Part shown: positions 60,019 to 64,000 of the stretch, one piece after another
How positions within the stretch are numbered: the first letter of the stretch is position 1
Layout: each line of letters starts with the position of its first letter
From: Impatiens glandulifera
Taxonomy: Eukaryota; Streptophyta; Magnoliopsida; Ericales; Balsaminaceae
DNA length: 64,000 nt
Assembly (NCBI RefSeq): GCF_907164915.1
Contig: NC_061867.1
Coordinates: forward strand, 23,412,308 to 23,476,307
Direction of reading: 5' to 3'
Made by a program: the position numbers and the translations under genes
The notes under the pieces: model-generated
What the model was told of the DNA's origin: nothing
The model's database searches: none
Seen by the model: the letters and a program-made list of their open reading frames with translations, nothing else

Positions 60019-60978
60019 TGTTGATTAAAGTGGTTGGACAGATGTGTGTAGACGGATGTCTCTATTGGACTAATCAAATTAGTTGTCTAAAGAAACCATG
60101 CCTATTCCACTCGGTCGGGGCTTCGAATCATCAATCAGACCTATCAGTCATGGATGAAAAGCCTCGGTCTGGGTGCTAAGGACTCTCGGTCGGGTGCCAA
60201 AATTCCCTGTCAGATCTCTTGGTCCTAGGTGGTAGTTATCGGTCTTAAGTTCAAGAGTTCTTGATCGTGTGAAAAACTCCTCGGTCCAAACTGAAGAACA
60301 TCGGTCGGACCTCTCAACTCTCAATAAAGAACACCGGTTGGACCTCTCCAATAACTTCTTTATACTCTATATACTTAATTGGTACTAAAATAAGAACATT
60401 AACTTTTCGTTTGGACCAATTTAATAACTCAAATATTTCAATTATTTTAAAAATTTTGATTTTGATCAAACATAATTGAGATGGATCAAACATGATCCAA
60501 ATAGTTGTCCAACATTATTAGAAACAGGTTGGGATGATTTATGAACAGCTATTCTTGAGGATTAGCCAAGAACAACAAACCGAATTTTTGAATCTTAAAA
60601 TTCAAATTTGGGTTTTTTATGTTTAAGGTTGATTGATTGATTGATTTATTCCAACCTAAATAAAAATTTTGGAAATGATCTTAGGATCGATTTCCAATCC
60701 TAAAAATCAACAACCAGACATCATACAAGCTTACGAAAACTGAAATATAAAAATTTCAAATTTTAACTGAAAGTATGAATTAATGGGTGATTGGAAGCAT
60801 GGAAATGATTGAAGAACACTCCTTAGACTTTAGGAAAGCTTTTGGGATGACTAAATCCATGTTTTTATTTCTTCCGATTTAAGACTTGAGATGTTATTCC
60901 TTAGCTTCATAATTATTGAGGGAGGCTATTTATAGCCTTCCGAAGTTGGTTGGATAAGTCAAGTGGATTGAATTAGCC
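60019..60978 (+). mobile_element. LTR family Y, copy C, truncated
   Basis: Matches the first 0.95 kb of copies A and B, with one internal deletion near 60860. It breaks at 'ttagccaaaat' and joins the ORF unit at 'aaattaaaagaagagatatc', a sequence found at 51648 in copy 1. The join uses a short AT-rich overlap. Confidence 0.75.
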
Positions 60979-60984
60979 AAAATA

Positions 60985-63900
60985 AATTAAAAGAAGAGAT
61001 ATCATTGTTCTTCCCTTTTAACTCGAGGGTCGGTTGGACTCATTTCTTGACCAGGAAGCATGTTGAAGAAGAGACGATAGTCGCGACCACCACGACCGCC
61101 TGTACTTGATCTTCCACCGCGTTCACCACCACTGGCACGTCCACCTTGATCAACATTGGATAGCCTACTCCGGCCACCACCATTTCGACCTCCACGCTCA
61201 TCACCGCTTCGACCTCCACCTCTCTTGGTTGGCCTAGGATTGTCATCGATGCTTGGAGATCGCATGGATCTAGTGCTGGTTGACACACTATCGTTTCTTC
61301 TGCTTGACTCACCTTGAGCTGGTTGAGGTTGAGCACATTCAGCATTGGCCATTGCATTCTCCTTTGCTTGAAACTTCCTAGCAATGGAGTCAGCTAATTC
61401 CTGACGTTCATTATCATTCCTACTCGAACACCCCCTGAATTTCCACCATTTGAATAGGCTCAAAGTTTGTATGAATCTGCAAGGATTGCTCCGGCTGATT
61501 TATTTCGGCATTTCTAGAAGCTTTTTCTCGTTGTTCTTCTTCAATTTCTTCTTTAACTCTCTGAAATCTTTCAAGTAGATTTCCAGAGTAGTGAATGGGA
61601 TTATTGATGTTTTCGTGAACATTTCCCATAATGGTGTCGGGAAATAGATGGGGCTTGACAAAAGTTGCTTGTTGATCCTGTTCCTCCTCAGATGAGGAAC
61701 TCCCTTCTTCATCGACCTTCTCTTTAGAGGGTTCCCCCTCAGTTTTGGCAGTTTCTTGCTGAGTATCCTCGGCCAATTTCTCTTGAACAACCTCTGTTCT
61801 CGCAACAGGGGTTAACATCACATCTTCTTCAATATGAGCTTGAACAACCTCCTCAATAACTTTTTCCAGAAGAGCTTCTTCTTCATTTACCTCAAGAGCT
61901 TGTTCAGGCTCTTGGACAATCACATCTTCTTCTACAGACATTCTTGAATAGGTTGATCTAGATTGCGTCTCTCTTCGGCAGAAAGATTTCCGAATTCGAT
62001 CAAGAGAGCCGCATCTAGCTCATCAGCATCATTATCAGCATCTGGGATGTGCAAAGCTTCTTCTTCATTGAGAGGTTCTGTGCCAGAGCAATCAGCGCCA
62101 TGAATGTGTCGAAAAGCAACAGAGACATAACTGTCCAGGATATCGTTCAGCTTCTTCAATACCTTTATTTCAACATCAGATCCTTTCACATCAGGATTGA
62201 AATTAGCTTTCCTGGCTTCGAAGATTGGAAAAAGAGCTTTTCCAAATATGCACGCTTCCACTAGATCTTTTCTTTTCAGAGCCTCACCAACTTCTGAAGT
62301 TCTTGCCCATTTCAGAACTTTCTTCTCGTTTGCCACCCTCTTCTTCCATTCTTTAGTTATAGTAGAGTTTGACAAAGAATCGTTGTACTAGGAAGACAGT
62401 CTCTCCATGGACCAAGATTCATAAATTTCCATTTTCTCAGCAGTATGAACTTTAACTTGCTCTAAAATGAGGTCAACGATCCCTGTTGCCTCTGATACCT
62501 TTTCAAGAGCTTGAATTGCAATAGATTTACCGTTTCCAACAACCTCTACGGGTTTTGGAGCAGGTATTGGTTCACCGATCACGATTCTATCTGCCCGTTT
62601 TCTGGAACGAATCAGTTCAAATGCTGATTGAGGTTTCTTACAGAGCTCAGCAGGAAGCTCTATACGAACAACTTTCCCAGCTATCAATGAATCTTTAGGA
62701 ACTGGAATGATGGGTTCACCAGCAACAAGGGTAAGAACAGCACCTTGTTCTGGTTAAGATGACTCTGTAGCACCAACGGCTACACGATCAGTTTGAGCGA
62801 TAGGAGACTCAATCCTATCAACAATTTCATCATTTGGACCGATTGACTCAACAGCAGGCCCTTCAGTAGATTCTCTCAAAGGAGAAAATATAGATTCAGC
62901 TTGTTCCACTACGGGGACATAAAATTTAGGCACAGCGGCCAAAGATTTGGAAGACTTTACCTTTGTACATTTAGACGCGCGGGGCGCCTTTGTCTTCTTC
63001 TTCTTTGAGGCACAGGACCTCGAAGGTTTCCTCAAAAAGGTTGAGGGAGTGGATAATGAGGACATTGGAGTTGCAGCAAGTACGCCTGGACCTTGCTTCA
63101 ACCTTCAATCAACAGATTCAGAGTCTTTCTTGTTTGGACTTTTCAGACTGGAGGAACTTGCCTCCGATTCATTCACCGTTTTAGTTCTCTTTGCCCCTGT
63201 TGACAGAACAAAAGCAGAGGGCTTGGATCGGGTAGAAGGTTTTCCACCGGTCTGGTAACTCAAAGCACCAGATGCAGATTCAAGGTTGCTCTTCAACCTC
63301 ATAAGCGTGTTAGCCACCGTAAGAGCAGTAAATACTCTTGGAGAGTTGATCTGCACTGGATCACCGACAGGAACCCCCAAATACTTCAACAAATGACTCA
63401 GTTGAGCCGCATATGTTATGCTTTCCTTGTTCGTCTGACATATAGAATAGCACAAATTCTGGAAGAGGGTATGAGCCCAGTTTACCTGGATCCCTTTTGA
63501 GATAGCACACATATAGTCAAAACGGTCTTAACTATATAGATGGAAAGAGCCAGATTTCCCTTGCAGTGCCTTTGCCATCACGTCGTTCAAAATAATAAAA
63601 TGTGGTTTGAATACCTTTTTGAATCCATTCACATGGACCTTCGAACCGTCTGCAGAAAAAGTTGTCTTCATCTCCTCCATGATTTCTGAAGAGAGAACCA
63701 AGTCGAATAAGTGTCCCTCCGTAGTAAGTTAAAAAAACTCCGCCTAAACTGCTTCGTCGAAATAGAACTCCATTCCATTGACGGTTGCTACGATGGATTC
63801 ACCCACCATAGTTGCCGTTTTGAAGAACTTGCGAACTTCGTTTTCGTAGAAAATGAACGGTCCGCCTAGATACTTTCTTAACCAAAAAAATTCTAGGGTT

Positions 63901-63995
63901 TGGAACATCTTCACCACCTCCGGTTGATCAAACGTGTATACCGATGGAAAATCCACCTGCAAAGTACAATGATCGAGAGTGATTTTCTTCACCAT
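60985..63995 (-). pseudogene. extra 3' ORF unit, copy 2 (decayed)
   Basis: Very similar to 51666-55012. The start is ATG at 63995, five bases from the window edge; its promoter is outside. It shares the TAG of copy 1 (63744-63746) and the frame change, here an ATGTCTGTAG overlap of one frame's stop with the next frame's ATG (61932-61941). Private stops lie near 63731, 63529, 63103, 62753 and 62391. About 380 bp present in copy 1 (roughly 52105-52480) are deleted near 61450, and one added C shifts the frame before the RGG tail. Frames 62375-61932 and 61941-61420 are open here where copy 1 is interrupted. Polypurine tract and LTR are missing. Confidence 0.75.
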
Positions 63996-64000
63996 TTTCG

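Overview
The window is AT-rich nuclear DNA of a flowering plant. The evidence is plant-type Copia (SIRE- and Tork-like) and Ty3/gypsy (Tat-like) pol fragments, an initiator-Met-tRNA primer-binding site, a TTF-type hAT relic, En/Spm-type (CACTA) transposase remains and a Mutator-type foldback element. A 3.3 kb retroelement-associated open unit resembles, from memory only, proteins annotated as 'dystroglycan-like' in Lamiales genomes, so an asterid is plausible but unproven. I find no ordinary host gene, no tRNA or rRNA gene and no intact transposon. The region is a nest of broken mobile elements and their duplications.

Layout. 1-5924: an uncharacterised block duplicated at 25859-31356; each copy carries a perfect 29-bp inverted repeat pair. 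5925-8573: AT-rich, with weak transposase-like coding remains on the minus strand. 8690-16662: Copia gag/protease remains, a long terminal repeat (family X) with a palindromic tandem array, a SIRE-like pol interrupted by an antisense processed retrocopy, then family Y terminal sequence. 16745-19465: a minisatellite split by a 1.9 kb hAT element. 19494-25280: minus-strand Copia gag, primer site and LTR, then a CACTA remnant holding a 1186-bp Mutator-like foldback element. 25281-34215: duplication copy 2, featureless DNA and a Tork-like Copia fragment. 34455-39475: a degenerate Tat-like Ty3/gypsy element. 40549-45175: Copia integrase and LTR on the minus strand, then a second CACTA remnant that preserves the empty site of the foldback element. 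45176-49944: second SIRE-like copy. 49945-55141: minus-strand LTR (family X), polypurine tract, and a 3.3 kb ORF unit with its own TATA box. 55809-56308: 500-base assembly gap. 56309-60978: third SIRE-like copy with an expanded RG-coding hexanucleotide repeat. 60979-64000: second, more decayed copy of the 3.3 kb ORF unit.

What stands out. All three SIRE-like copies carry the same retrocopied gene at the same pol site, marked by a 15-bp target duplication and an antisense poly(A). They also share four nonsense codons in RT/RNase H, so a pol-dead, gene-carrying master seems to have been multiplied. The extra 3' ORF unit lies just upstream of a polypurine tract and LTR, has its own promoter-like sequence, and shares an in-frame TAG and a frame change in both copies. 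Related LTRs carry tandem arrays of different period (57, 48 and 37 bp) at what looks like the same position, two of them rich in CGTCTAA-type inverted motifs.
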